Shown here: positions 54,658 through 63,700 of the stretch, one piece after another | How the letters are laid out: the number at the start of each line of letters is the position of its first letter | How positions within the stretch are numbered: position 1 is the stretch's first letter | Source: Pleurocapsa sp. FMAR1 | GTDB lineage: Bacteria > Cyanobacteriota > Cyanobacteriia > Cyanobacteriales > Xenococcaceae | DNA length: 64,000 bases | Reading direction: 5' to 3' | Assembly: GCF_963665995.1 (NCBI RefSeq) | Contig: NZ_OY762512.1 | Span: 3,658,001 to 3,722,000, forward strand | The notes under the pieces: generated by a model | Told to the model about the DNA's origin: nothing | What the model saw: only the letters and a program-made list of their open reading frames with translations | The model's database searches: none | Translations under genes and position numbers: made by a program

Positions 54658-54873
54658 CTAATTTTCAGACATAGCAATGGGTTCAAAAGGATTATCATAG
54701 CCAATAACTGTTCCCCTTAATGGATGAGAATCAGAGATAGTTTTTAATGAACTACATTCCAAAATAATTATTTCTACTTCATCACCTTTTTTGAAAGGCA
54801 AGTTTTGTAGTTATAGCTTACCGTTTTCAGTAAGAGCAGTTTTAATACGATGTGCGTTCATTTTTCTGACCAT
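54658..54873 (-). pseudogene. Antitoxin-like gene with an in-frame stop
   Basis: Starting at ATG 54873 or 54861 the frame reads MNAHRIKTALTENGKL, then TAA, and goes on as LQNLPFKKGDEVEIIILE and HPLRGTVIGYDNPFEP to the stop at 54658. That is the pattern of a common small cyanobacterial antitoxin (...AHRIKTTLTENGKLTLENLPF type). A single nonsense change breaks it. No toxin gene of its own is next to it. Confidence 0.6.
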
Positions 54874-54884
54874 AGATAATTTAA

Positions 54885-55250
54885 TTAATTTTCGCTCTCC
54901 AAATTAAATAATTGCTGAAGCGATTTTTGGACGCGATCGCGATCGCCTGTTGCTAATTTACCAATCTTTTTGATTACTAAAGCATCATCTAAGGTGAATA
55001 ATTTCATTCTGACAATCGATTTGGCTTTTAGTCCTGCACTTTTTAAATCTGAAATCGGCACATCTAAAGCCCAGGGAGAATGAGAAGCCGTAGTAATCAT
55101 TGCCATGACACTTTTCTTTATTGATTTATTAAATGCCGTAGCATCGGAAATCACTAAAGCAGGACGTTTTTTAGTAGCCGTACCGTCTGTAAAAGGAAAA
55201 GGTACAACTACTACATAGTATTGTTTATAAGTCACGATAAGCTTTCTCAT
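54885..55250 (-). CDS. mazF: MazF/PemK-type mRNA interferase
   Basis: The 121-residue toxin has the family start YYVVVVPFPFTDGTATKKRP and the motif PALVISDATAFN, followed by ITTASHSPWALDVPIS. It would cut mRNA independently of the ribosome. I start at the Met of MRKLIVTYKQYY (55250); an upstream Met exists at 55271. It overlaps the antitoxin gene 3' end by about 26 bases, an arrangement typical of such operons. Confidence 0.88.
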   Translation of the reverse strand: MRKLIVTYKQYYVVVVPFPFTDGTATKKRPALVISDATAFNKSIKKSVMAMITTASHSPWALDVPISDLKSAGLKAKSIVRMKLFTLDDALVIKKIGKLATGDRDRVQKSLQQLFNLESEN

Positions 55251-55467
55251 CAGCCTCAGACGACCATTCACCCAGAGTAGCGGACACTGACTCTAGGTAT
55301 TCCCAATCTAGAGGAGATAGTTTTTTCAGAACTACCTTGTCATCTTCTATTTCAAAGATAATGCGATCGCCTTGTTCGATTTCTAGTTTTTTTCTTACTG
55401 CTTGTGGAATAGTCGCTTGATACTTTTGAGTTAGTTTAGAGGTTAATTTGCTTTTTGCGATCGACAT
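55225..55467 (-). CDS. mazE: AbrB/MazE-type antitoxin
   Basis: The protein has an AbrB-fold N-terminal half: KLTQKYQATIPQAVRKKLEI and GDRIIFEIEDDKVVLKK, the classic DNA-binding swapped hairpin. The acidic C-terminus (SATLGEWSSEADEKAYRDL) would bind MazF. It is 80 residues and precedes the toxin gene in the same direction. Confidence 0.9.
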   Translation of the reverse strand: MSIAKSKLTSKLTQKYQATIPQAVRKKLEIEQGDRIIFEIEDDKVVLKKLSPLDWEYLESVSATLGEWSSEADEKAYRDL

Positions 55468-55570
55468 ATAAACGTTCGTTTACTAAAATATCTATATTTA
55501 GTTATACCGTAATACCGTATTACTTAAAAACCAAATTGAGAACTATCACTAAGGAAGGGGAGAAGCAAAA

Positions 55571-55840
55571 ATGAGCAATACTTTAACACCAGCTAGGGCA
55601 ATATCACCAAAACGCATTTTACAACGAGAATTAGATGCTCGTGCTTGGACACAAAAAGATTTAGCCGAAATGACCAATCGTCCAGCACAAACAATTAACG
55701 AAATTATCAAAGGAACAAAACAAATTACTCCAGAGACAGCTAGAGAATTATCGGCAGCGTTGGAAACTACTGTGGAATTTTGGATTAATTTGGAAACTAA
55801 TTATCGTTTAAATCTTGCAAAGAACGTTAACAGACTCTAA
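55571..55840 (+). CDS. higA: HigA-type helix-turn-helix antitoxin
   Basis: An XRE-type helix-turn-helix protein of 89 residues: ILQRELDARAWTQKDLAEMT and RPAQTINEIIKGTKQITPET are the two helices of the HTH, followed by the LSAALETTVEFWINLETNYR block typical of HigA. The usual HigB toxin gene is absent directly upstream, where the divergent mazE gene lies. It may be an orphan antitoxin or a regulator that acts on the neighbouring genes. An RBS-like GGAAGGGGAG lies before the start. Confidence 0.85.
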   Translation: MSNTLTPARAISPKRILQRELDARAWTQKDLAEMTNRPAQTINEIIKGTKQITPETARELSAALETTVEFWINLETNYRLNLAKNVNRL

Positions 55841-55934
55841 AACTACAGTAAATGATTGACTCCTGCTATCATTTTAGAGAAAGATAACAGAATTTGTATT
55901 TAGATAGACAAAGCTAGTATTGGAGCGAAAGAGC

Positions 55935-56138
55935 ATGGCGACTAGAAAAAAATCTCGTTTAATTAAAGGGAGTCTAGCAGCAACTCTTCAAGCCTCTCAA
56001 GCTGTCGATGGTCTACAAGCAGCCAAGCTACAAAATGGCAACGATTCTAACTTTTGCTATTTCAGCAATGTTGAAGAAAATTGGAATGAGCTTGTAGAGC
56101 AAGAAAAATTAGGTAAAAAACTTGCTTCAAGATGTTAA
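55935..56138 (+). CDS. Small hypothetical protein
   Basis: A 67-residue basic protein from ATG 55935 (MATRKKSRLIKGSLAATLQA). A TTG at 55920 would add five residues. A mid-part helix (ASQAVDGLQAAKLQNG) and an acidic end (NVEENWNELVEQEKLGKK) are all that can be seen. It follows the HigA-like gene on the same strand and is convergent with the helicase gene; no function can be given. Confidence 0.4.
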   Translation: MATRKKSRLIKGSLAATLQASQAVDGLQAAKLQNGNDSNFCYFSNVEENWNELVEQEKLGKKLASRC

Positions 56139-56211
56139 GCCAATAAAAACTTAGAATTATTCTCAAAGAGAGATTTAAGGCAGTTTACTTAATAGTCGGC
56201 TGCCTAATTTA

Positions 56212-58953
56212 TTAGCAAGGTTTTTGACTTCGTTCTTTTAATTCTTTCAAATTATAATTAACGCTCGTCACGCCAAAATCAGGCTCTTTTTGAAATGGTT
56301 GTCGGAGATAATAAACGTTAGAAGCATCTCCTTCAGTAAATTCTTCAGAAGACGAAACTTCCACCACTGCCAGAATATAGTTTTCAGGTTTATTCAAAGC
56401 AGTAATAATTTCATTCTTGGTAACTGTAACTGTCTCTGCACCTTCAATCCTGCCCTTGACCTCGATAAATCTCAACGCTTCTGTTTCGGAAATGCGTGAC
56501 TCAATATCGTAACCACATTTAAGGCTGCTTACATCTTTAGGTTCATAACCTAGTTTTTTCTCTGCTGCTATAACTGCATTCATAGCAAACATTTCTACCC
56601 GTTTGGTTTCTTTAGCAAACATTTGAGCTTTAGGTTGGCTTTTACCCTGTAGTTTGTGTAGCAAGCCCATTGGTATAACTAATGCTCCTCCTACTACCAC
56701 AGGAGGTAAGGGAGATAAGCGTCTTTCTTGGTTTAATTCATAGATACGTCGGGCTAATCTAGCTTGTAGTTCATCTGCTCTGACTCTAGCTTTAGCCGAG
56801 TTGATTTTAGCGTTGGTTTTACCCGCTTCTTCCTGATATTTTAATTCGGCTGCACGATAATCCCAGTAGTTTATTTCCTTAGTAAGTCTATCTTTTACTG
56901 CTACTAAAGTTTTATCAATTAGTTCTTCTTTGTGCTGCTTGACCTCTTGTAGATGTTGGGGAACTATCTGGGAAATGGCATATTTGGTTGCTTCGGCTTC
57001 AATATCGGTTGGTAGATTAGATTCTTCTAAGAAGGTTTCTATAACTGTTTGTTCGTCTTCAAGTAAAGGTCGATAGTCGAGATAGGGAGCATAACCAGCA
57101 TTACGAATGGTTGTTTCTTTATCGTCAGTCGAGGACATTAAATCGTCCAAGATAATTTCTACATACTGCATTCGGCGAGAAACAATCCTTCGTTTCCCCG
57201 ATAGATCGGTTTTAGCATCTTGGATTGAATGCTGGAGCGTAATTAAGATTCTTACTTCTTCACTGGGGTCATTTTCATCTATTAAAATACTTCCCCGCTT
57301 CAGCACATCCCGATGACGCTCTGAGACTAGATCGATGGTGGCATCTAATAAAGGATGACCAGGACAGATAAAGGCAGCTAAAGGTTTACCTAGAACACTA
57401 ATTAACTCCTTATCAAAACAAATCCGTTCGTAGCAGGTTAAAATCGGCTCTCTCGTGCCAATTTGACGACCGCGATTGCGAATAATGGCAGGAACGTTAG
57501 TAATTTGATAGCGTTTGGGTTCTCTTTGACGAATTACTCCTCCTAAATGTTGGAAGGCTTCAATAAAGAAAGAGCCGATAAAATGGGGTTGCAGCTTTCT
57601 AGCTTCGGCTCGTTCTATCTCCTCGCGAATACGCTGAATTTTGGTAATATCCATCGCATTCCTTGCTAAAACCTTTTCGGAAAGCAGGTCTTGAAGGCGA
57701 TCGCGATTTAAACGATTAGTGACTATTTGTTCTAGTTTGGCTCTAGTTTCTGGTAAATCTCCATAGCGAATGGCTTCAATTAGTAATTGTCGTAACTCCA
57801 CACCATCAATCGCTTGACCTAGAACATCAAACACTTTACCTCCCAATGCTTTTTGTTCTACTTCTAGTTTCTTGAGTAGCTTGAGATATACGTCCCCTTC
57901 CCTAGTTTCTGCTGCTAGAAGATTCCAGAGGTGACAGACTTCGGTTTGTCCGATACGATGAATCCGTCCAAACCTTTGCTCTAAGCGGTTGGGATTCCAG
58001 GGGAGGTCATAATTGACCATCAGGTGCGCCCGTTGTAGGTTAATCCCTTCCCCCGCAGCATCGGTGGCAATTAACACCTGAATGTCTGGGTCTTGAGTAA
58101 AGGCTTCTTGTGCTTTACGCCGTTCTTCTCTCCCCGAACCGCCACTGATGGTAACTACTGTTTCTTGTTTGCCAATCAAATTACGAATGCGAGCGGCTAA
58201 ATAGTTGAGAGTGTCACGATGTTCGGTAAAGATAACCAGTTTGCGCCGATGTCCCCTAACATCGAATAATTCGGCTTCATTTTGCAGGATGCGACTCAGT
58301 TCTTCCCACTTACGATCCATGCCACTAAGCTTGACCTGTAGGGCTATTTTTTCTAGTTTTTGTAGTAATTCTATTTCTACCTTGAGTTCTGCTATGGTTC
58401 GCGCAGCAGTGGCTCGGTCAACTAATTCTTCCTCAGTAGTTTCTCGTTCATCATTGAATAGGTCATCTTCAAAGTCTGACCAATCTTCTTCTTTGACTCC
58501 TGGTAAGTTTTGCCAGTCTAACTCTACTTCTTGTCCTCTCTTGACTAATTCTTCTTCTTTGAGCCGTTTTTGCAGTCTTTCGTGCCTTCTCTTCAAAGAT
58601 TGATAAATAGCTTCGGGAGAAGAGGCTAATCGACGTTGGAGAATAGTTAGGGCAAATCCTACCGTGCCTTTTCTACCATTGTTACTCAAGGCATCGGCGC
58701 GGTTAAATTCTTCCCGCACATATTCGGTGACTGCTGAATATAACTTCGCTTCTAAATCTGACAGATGATACTCGACGGTATAAGCTCGGCGTTCGGGGAA
58801 TAGAGGTTTGCCATCGAACTTGAGCAAGTCCTCTTTTACCAATCTCCGCATCAGGTCAGAGGTATCTACGGTATGTACTCCATCGCGGAATTTACCCTCA
58901 AAGCGCGCCATCCAGTAATGCCATAAATAGCTGGAAGTCGGCTTCTTTGCCAT
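56212..58953 (-). CDS. C-terminal part of SNF2-type helicase with DUF3883-like domain
   Basis: Helicase domain 2 of superfamily 2: KLVIFTEHRDTLNYLAARI, LIATDAAGEGINLQRAH and QRFGRIHRIGQTEV (about 326-339). A long coiled-coil-rich middle follows, and the C-terminus (GYDIESRISETEALRFIEVK with VTVTKNEI) is DUF3883-like, PD-(D/E)xK-related. The start at 58953 is not natural, as the real open frame is continuous with helicase domain 1 from 59764 except for a single-base shift near 58905-58915. Together the two pieces make a helicase of about 1180 residues of the DrmD-like type. Confidence 0.8.
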   Translation of the reverse strand: MAKKPTSSYLWHYWMARFEGKFRDGVHTVDTSDLMRRLVKEDLLKFDGKPLFPERRAYTVEYHLSDLEAKLYSAVTEYVREEFNRADALSNNGRKGTVGFALTILQRRLASSPEAIYQSLKRRHERLQKRLKEEELVKRGQEVELDWQNLPGVKEEDWSDFEDDLFNDERETTEEELVDRATAARTIAELKVEIELLQKLEKIALQVKLSGMDRKWEELSRILQNEAELFDVRGHRRKLVIFTEHRDTLNYLAARIRNLIGKQETVVTISGGSGREERRKAQEAFTQDPDIQVLIATDAAGEGINLQRAHLMVNYDLPWNPNRLEQRFGRIHRIGQTEVCHLWNLLAAETREGDVYLKLLKKLEVEQKALGGKVFDVLGQAIDGVELRQLLIEAIRYGDLPETRAKLEQIVTNRLNRDRLQDLLSEKVLARNAMDITKIQRIREEIERAEARKLQPHFIGSFFIEAFQHLGGVIRQREPKRYQITNVPAIIRNRGRQIGTREPILTCYERICFDKELISVLGKPLAAFICPGHPLLDATIDLVSERHRDVLKRGSILIDENDPSEEVRILITLQHSIQDAKTDLSGKRRIVSRRMQYVEIILDDLMSSTDDKETTIRNAGYAPYLDYRPLLEDEQTVIETFLEESNLPTDIEAEATKYAISQIVPQHLQEVKQHKEELIDKTLVAVKDRLTKEINYWDYRAAELKYQEEAGKTNAKINSAKARVRADELQARLARRIYELNQERRLSPLPPVVVGGALVIPMGLLHKLQGKSQPKAQMFAKETKRVEMFAMNAVIAAEKKLGYEPKDVSSLKCGYDIESRISETEALRFIEVKGRIEGAETVTVTKNEIITALNKPENYILAVVEVSSSEEFTEGDASNVYYLRQPFQKEPDFGVTSVNYNLKELKERSQKPC

Positions 58954-59764
58954 TGTGAGGCGTAGCAGTTAGCAACAGAAAATGGCGAGTCAAACTGGAT
59001 AACAGTTTGCCTAACTTGTAGCGTTTGGTTTCTCTCCTTTCACCACCATAAAAAGAAGCAGACATCTTATGTGCTTCATCACAAACAATGACATCCCAAT
59101 CAGTCTGTTGTAGTTTTGCTTGGAGGTCTTCATTACGACTCAGTTTATCCAAACGAGCAATACACAAAGGCATCTCAGTAAAAGCATTTCCGCTACGGGC
59201 TGCTTCAATGCGATCGTTCGTGAGAATATCAAAAGGTAGATGAAATCGTCGATCTAGTTCATCTTGCCATTGGGTAGCCAGAGAACCTGGACAGACAATC
59301 AGACAGCGATTTAAGTCTCCCCGAATGCGTAATTCAGAAATTAGCAGTCCTGTCATAATAGTTTTTCCCGCCCCAGGATCGTCTGCTAGTAAGAAGCGCA
59401 GTGGTTGTCGGGGTAACATATCGCCGTAAACTGCTGTAATTTGGTGCGGCAAAGGCTCGACTAAAGAAGTATGCACCGCCAGCATGGGGTCAAAAAGATG
59501 AGCTAACTGAATGCGGTGAGCTTCGCTGACTAAACGTAATAATCTGCCATCGCCATTAAAACTCCAAGGCAAAGATGAAGTGACAATTTCTAGTTCATGC
59601 TCGCGATCGCGGTAGATTAATTCACTATCAATACTGCCATTAGCTTCTTTATAAATTAGTTCAATAACATCTGAACCATACCATTTTGCCTCAATGACAG
59701 TAATCAATTGATTTGGCAATACTCCATTGACCGTTGCGCCTTTAGTTAAATCCTCTAACCTCAT
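58898..59764 (-). CDS. N-terminal part of the DrmD-like helicase (frameshifted)
   Basis: The N-terminal helicase domain: MRLEDLTKGATVNGVLPNQL, Walker A DPGAGKT (129-135), the DEAH box VIVCDEAHK (229-232) and TATPHNGKE (266-274). After FQLFMALLDG it runs out of frame as AL*. The other frame has RFEGKFRDGVHTVDTSD immediately at that point, where intact homologues go on directly. One base seems to be missing around GGATGGCGCGCTTTGAGGG. Either the gene is a recent pseudogene or the base is a sequencing error. It would be the first gene of the island operon on the minus strand. Confidence 0.8.
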   Translation of the reverse strand: MRLEDLTKGATVNGVLPNQLITVIEAKWYGSDVIELIYKEANGSIDSELIYRDREHELEIVTSSLPWSFNGDGRLLRLVSEAHRIQLAHLFDPMLAVHTSLVEPLPHQITAVYGDMLPRQPLRFLLADDPGAGKTIMTGLLISELRIRGDLNRCLIVCPGSLATQWQDELDRRFHLPFDILTNDRIEAARSGNAFTEMPLCIARLDKLSRNEDLQAKLQQTDWDVIVCDEAHKMSASFYGGERRETKRYKLGKLLSSLTRHFLLLTATPHNGKEADFQLFMALLDGAL

Positions 59765-59868
59765 TTCTTGACTACCACATACTCTAAATCTTTTCTAAAT
59801 TAGCCCATTATTTCTAAAATTGAATGGCAGTAGTGACGAAGTGTGACTCTATTGCAAATTGATTTTAA

Positions 59869-60453
59869 TCAGTTTTGAACAAACAAATATACTAAGCCAA
59901 ATCCCAGTAAACTTGTTATTAAAACAATCCAAGCAAGCATTACCGTTTGATGGGCATACCTTCTTGCTGTTTCCGTTTCCACCACCAATTGATTCTGCTT
60001 CTTCAACAACACCGAAGCCGAGTTAACCAAGCCAGTTGAAACAATCTGTAGATTCCGATGCTCTATAGTCAATCCTTCTAATACCTCAACCAGCTTTGTA
60101 TTTAGTTTCTGCTGATTAGACTGAACGCTCTGTAACTGGCTCTCCAATTTCTCCTGCATCCAATTAGATATATTAACTACCTGAGTTGCATAAGCTTCTG
60201 CAAACTCCTCCAACTCTTTTTTTGCCTTAACTATCTTCTCTCCTGAAGCACCTAGCACCTCAACAGCAGCAATATTCTGAGCCACACATAAATAAAAATC
60301 AAACAGCTCATTATCAACAAAATACTGATTGTCATTTAGCCATCGATATACTCGCTGTCTAATCCTTGACTCTTCATTCTTGAGCCGTTCATCTATCAAT
60401 TCTCGTAGCTCATTCTGCTGCTGAGATAAAGTTGGCTTCTTCAAATAACTCAC
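59869..60453 (-). CDS. Coiled-coil protein with C-terminal membrane anchor
   Basis: The 194-residue protein has a helical region (LRELIDERLKNEESRIRQRV), long coiled-coil stretches (residues about 85-165) and one C-terminal hydrophobic segment (VMLAWIVLITSLLGFGLVYL). It is the third gene of a tight minus-strand trio: its start overlaps the stop of the ParA-like gene by four bases. It may link a ParA-based segregation or transfer apparatus to the membrane. I do not recognise a family. Confidence 0.6.
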   Translation of the reverse strand: MSYLKKPTLSQQQNELRELIDERLKNEESRIRQRVYRWLNDNQYFVDNELFDFYLCVAQNIAAVEVLGASGEKIVKAKKELEEFAEAYATQVVNISNWMQEKLESQLQSVQSNQQKLNTKLVEVLEGLTIEHRNLQIVSTGLVNSASVLLKKQNQLVVETETARRYAHQTVMLAWIVLITSLLGFGLVYLFVQN

Positions 60454-61211
60454 TGATTCACCTTTAAACTTTCAACATTAAAACCAGCACCTTCCAAGAC
60501 AGAATATACTCGTCGCATATATCCTCTCAATCCTGCCAACTGAGCCGTACTAAACTCCGAATGTCTTCTGGCTTCAGTAAAACTAAGAGCATTCTTATAC
60601 ACCGTCGTCGCTGTATCAAACCTCAACTTTGGCAAGTCAACCACCTTCAACTGATATTCAGCGATTAACTGGGGAGTAATAAATTGGTCAAAGCTGTCCC
60701 AGTCTTCGCACCTACCCAAATTCCTCACCAATATATGAGTCGCATTATCCTTAACAAACTCTAAGGTTCTCAAAAACCCTTCATAACATTCCGTCGAATC
60801 ATCCAGCACATACCAATTCTGAATCTCTACATTTAAGTCCCTTGAAGCCTCTAAAATATCGCTAGCCGTTAGCCAATAATTAAACGCCTCTTCCACATTC
60901 CCAGGCAAATCTACCAACACTAATTTCTCTAAAGCCAAATCCAAAATGCGGTCTGGTATCTTCAGATTTTTATCTAATTCACTAAAGCGAGTTGGTAGGG
61001 CAAACTGCGGATAGGCTTTCAAAAAACTCTCCTGTCTATCGGCATCAACCGCATAGAAATCCAGTTCTGATTCCAAACAGTAAGCAGCCTTTAATTTAGA
61101 GAGTAGTGTTTTGCCTACACCACCTTTCTTACAGTTAGATATTTGAATACCAGGACGAGTCGGAATGATTGTAGTTGTCGATTCTGTCTTGTCTATTTTG
61201 ACCTTGACCAT
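60450..61211 (-). CDS. ParA-like P-loop ATPase
   Basis: The deviant Walker A motif KKGGVGKTLLS (28-38) and the DADRQESF that follows are as in ParA/MinD-type ATPases. VLVDLPGNVEEAF is the switch/Walker B region. The 253-residue length is on the short side of ParA. It lies between a small protein gene and a membrane coiled-coil gene, 6 bases and a 4-base overlap away. The layout is like plasmid stability operons such as StbABC, but this is an analogy only. Confidence 0.75.
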   Translation of the reverse strand: MVKVKIDKTESTTTIIPTRPGIQISNCKKGGVGKTLLSKLKAAYCLESELDFYAVDADRQESFLKAYPQFALPTRFSELDKNLKIPDRILDLALEKLVLVDLPGNVEEAFNYWLTASDILEASRDLNVEIQNWYVLDDSTECYEGFLRTLEFVKDNATHILVRNLGRCEDWDSFDQFITPQLIAEYQLKVVDLPKLRFDTATTVYKNALSFTEARRHSEFSTAQLAGLRGYMRRVYSVLEGAGFNVESLKVNQ

Positions 61212-61217
61212 GATGGT

Positions 61218-61604
61218 TTATTTGCTCGCAAATAACTTATCTATTGCTGATTGTTTTTGATTTGGTTTATTGACTCTCTCACTTATCTCTTCGATTTCCT
61301 CTGGCTGTTCGGTCGGCAATATTGACTTAACAGTGTTAGATGTGTCTTGTGCCTCTTCATTCAAGGAACGACGATACTCAGTGTGATATTGCTTTAACGT
61401 AGCAGCACTAATCTTGACTCCACTTTCTGCTATCGATTCAGCCAAGTCATCATATTCACATCCTCTAGCTAAAGCTGCCTCAATCCTCAAGTGCAACTTA
61501 GCCACTAGCGTTCTTAAATATCCTGGTTTTGATGCCTTGTCTTTAGTTTTGTCTATCTTACGAGCGATCGCTTTCTCTATTGGACTTAGTTCCGACTGAT
61601 TCAT
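61218..61604 (-). CDS. Small basic protein, first gene of the ParA-like operon
   Basis: The 128-residue protein has an N-terminal helical block (LSPIEKAIARKIDKTKDKAS), a middle HTH-like segment (YDDLAESIAESGVKISAATL, then KQYHTEYRR) and a Gln/Glu-rich C-terminus. Such three-helix KQY-type segments are seen in proteins of mobile plasmids and may bind DNA. It stands 6 bases upstream of the ParA-like gene, so it may be the operon's DNA-binding partner. The function is inferred from position only. Confidence 0.55.
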   Translation of the reverse strand: MNQSELSPIEKAIARKIDKTKDKASKPGYLRTLVAKLHLRIEAALARGCEYDDLAESIAESGVKISAATLKQYHTEYRRSLNEEAQDTSNTVKSILPTEQPEEIEEISERVNKPNQKQSAIDKLFASK

Positions 61605-62104
61605 TGATTATTTTTTAGACTCATTTTTATTTATTGTGCCAGTTTTTTTGTCAAACAAACAACTTTTTGAACCAGTAAAAATTTACCTTCAGTAGATAAA
61701 TTTGCAATTTACCCAGCTAAATTTATACTGATTAAATTTCCACCCCTGATGCACCCTTGGTGAGAATAAAATAAATTACCTTCGTTTTTTAAATAAATAT
61801 AGATTGGATATTTTTGGGTATTTTTAAATATCAACAATAAGAAATGTAAATTACTCTTTAAACAGTAGTTTTAAATAATTAAAAATGTCACTATCAAAAA
61901 AGATTAAACAAGCAAAATAAATCTTCATGGTTTGCTCAATTGGTAGACTTTACGCCAAAGTAAATGACTATGCGACCTGGTTGACTGACAAAAGATGAAG
62001 AGAAAAACCTGAGAATAGAGATTCAGTAAAGAGTTGAGGGATTGACACAAAGCAAGGGGAGTCAGCACTCTGAGATTAGATACCACTCATAATTTCAGAA
62101 TACT
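61605..62104. other. AT-rich region upstream of the ParA-like operon and the IS4 remnant
   Basis: This 500-base stretch contains several related strings around AATTTACC and its complement: GTAAAAATTTACC near 61677, GCAATTTACCC near 61706, AAATTACC near 61774 and TGTAAATTACTC near 61846. They could be sites for a ParB-like partner or an operator of the minus-strand operon. The right part (from about 62010) is likely the left end of the IS4-type element. No gene was found. Confidence 0.4.
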
Positions 62105-63700
62105 GTGAATCAAAACTCCCGTCTCTACAATGCCTTGAATCAATGGATGAGTCAATAGAAGTTTGAAGACAGAAGTATGAAGGCGCGAAGTTTCAAGTTT
62201 GTTCGAGGGCTTGTACCTCATACGAAGGAAGAAGTTTGAAGTTTGAAGGAAGAAGGAATTCGGAATTCGGGAAGGATTTTTTGTAGCTCATACCTCACAC
62301 CTCATACTTCGCGCCTTCATACCTCATACACAGGGCTATCGCCCAGATCGTCCGTCCTTCGGACGACTTCGATGCTTCGCATCGTGTAGGGCGAAGCCCT
62401 GGTACCTCTACCAAACTAAGAGCGATCGTGAACGACGGGGCTTGCAACTATAGTGGAACAAAGGACTTGTCCGCATGTAGGAGGAAGTAGCTGTTTACGA
62501 AGTTTGAAGGAAGAAGTTTGAAGGAAGAAGGAAGAAAGATTTTTTGTACCTCATACGAAGGAAGAAGTAGCTGTTTTACTTCATACTTCATACCTCATAC
62601 TTCATACTTCATGCAGCTGTTTTACTTCATACACGGACTCTCTGTCCGTCGCCGTTCCCAAGGAGACGTCGGAACGCAGAGAGCGTTCACCTCACACTTC
62701 GCGCCACAGGGCTATCGCCCAGATCGTCCGTCCTTCGGACGACTTCGATGCTTCGCATCGTGTAGGGCGAAGCCCTGGTACCTCTACCAAACTAAGAGCG
62801 ATCGTGAACGACGGGGCTTGCAACTATAGTGGAACAAAGGACTTGTCCGCATGTAGGAGGAAGTAGCTGTTTACGAAGTTTGAAGGAAGAAGTTTGAAGG
62901 AAGAAGGAAGAAAGATTTTTTGTACCTCATACGAAGGAAGAAGTAGCTGTTTTACTTCATACTTCATACCTCATACTTCATACTTCATGCAGCTGTTTTA
63001 CTTCATACACGGACTCTCTGTCCGTCGCCGTTCCCAAGGAGACGAGCGTTCACCTCACACTTCGCGCCACAGGGCTATCGCCCAGATCGTCCGTCCTTCG
63101 GACGACTTCGATGCTTCGCATCGTGTAGGGCGAAGCCCTGGTCAAGCTACTGACTGGTTACATTTATGTCATCTTCAAACTTGTATTTGGATGATAATTG
63201 CTTTAATACACACGGGCAATGTCAACCTGACAAAATGGTCGATGTACATCCCTGGTCGAGGGAAGTTGGCTGGGGGTAGACAGAGACGTATTCAGCGTTG
63301 GCTAAACAATCCTCGAATCAATGTCCATCGAATCAGAAAGTCCTTGGTCAAAGCAGCACTTGATGATTGGTCAGAATCAAAAATATTTTTGGCATTAGAC
63401 ACTTCACTGTTCTGGGATGAGTATTGCCTTGTGCGGCTTTGGGTTATTCATCGAGGGAGAGCTTTACCGTTGGTGTGGAGAGTGATGAACCATGAAAGTG
63501 CTAGTATTTCAGTTACCGATTATCGAGAGATGATTAAGCAGGCACAAGTTAGGCTACGAGAATCAGTTAAGGTAATTTTACTCGCGGAGCGAGGATTTAT
63601 ACATACCGAATTGATGACCATGCTGACAACTCAACTAGGATGGCATTATCGTCTCCGAATTAAGAGTAATACCTGGATTTGGCGTGGAAGTTGGTGTCAA
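62105..63700 (+). pseudogene. IS4-type transposase interrupted by hairpin arrays
   Basis: The frame starts at GTG 62105 and reads NQNSRLYNALNQWMSQ up to 62155. Removing 62156-63145 joins it to ATDWLHLCHLQTCIWMIIAL at 63146, and the protein continues through NVNLTKWSMYIPGRGKLAGG, IFLALDTSLFWDEY (first DDE Asp) and RALPLVWRVMNHE to WIWRGSWCQ at 63700. There a second array begins and the rest is outside the window. The uninterrupted text leaves little doubt that one transposase gene was invaded twice. Confidence 0.8.
62156..63140 (+). repeat. First hairpin array, inserted in the IS4 gene after GTCAA
   Basis: The array starts TAGAAGTTTGAAGACAG and ends with GGGCGAAGCCCTG. The pentamer GTCAA lies on both sides (62151-62155 and 63141-63145), as a 5-bp target duplication would give. 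Inside are many small perfect hairpins: GGGCTATCGCCC, GTCCGTCCTTCGGAC, CGATGCTTCGCATCG and AGGGCGAAGCCCT. The unit beginning GGACTTGTCCGCATG recurs at a distance of 376 bases (62463 and 62839). No protein coding was accepted within it. Confidence 0.85.
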
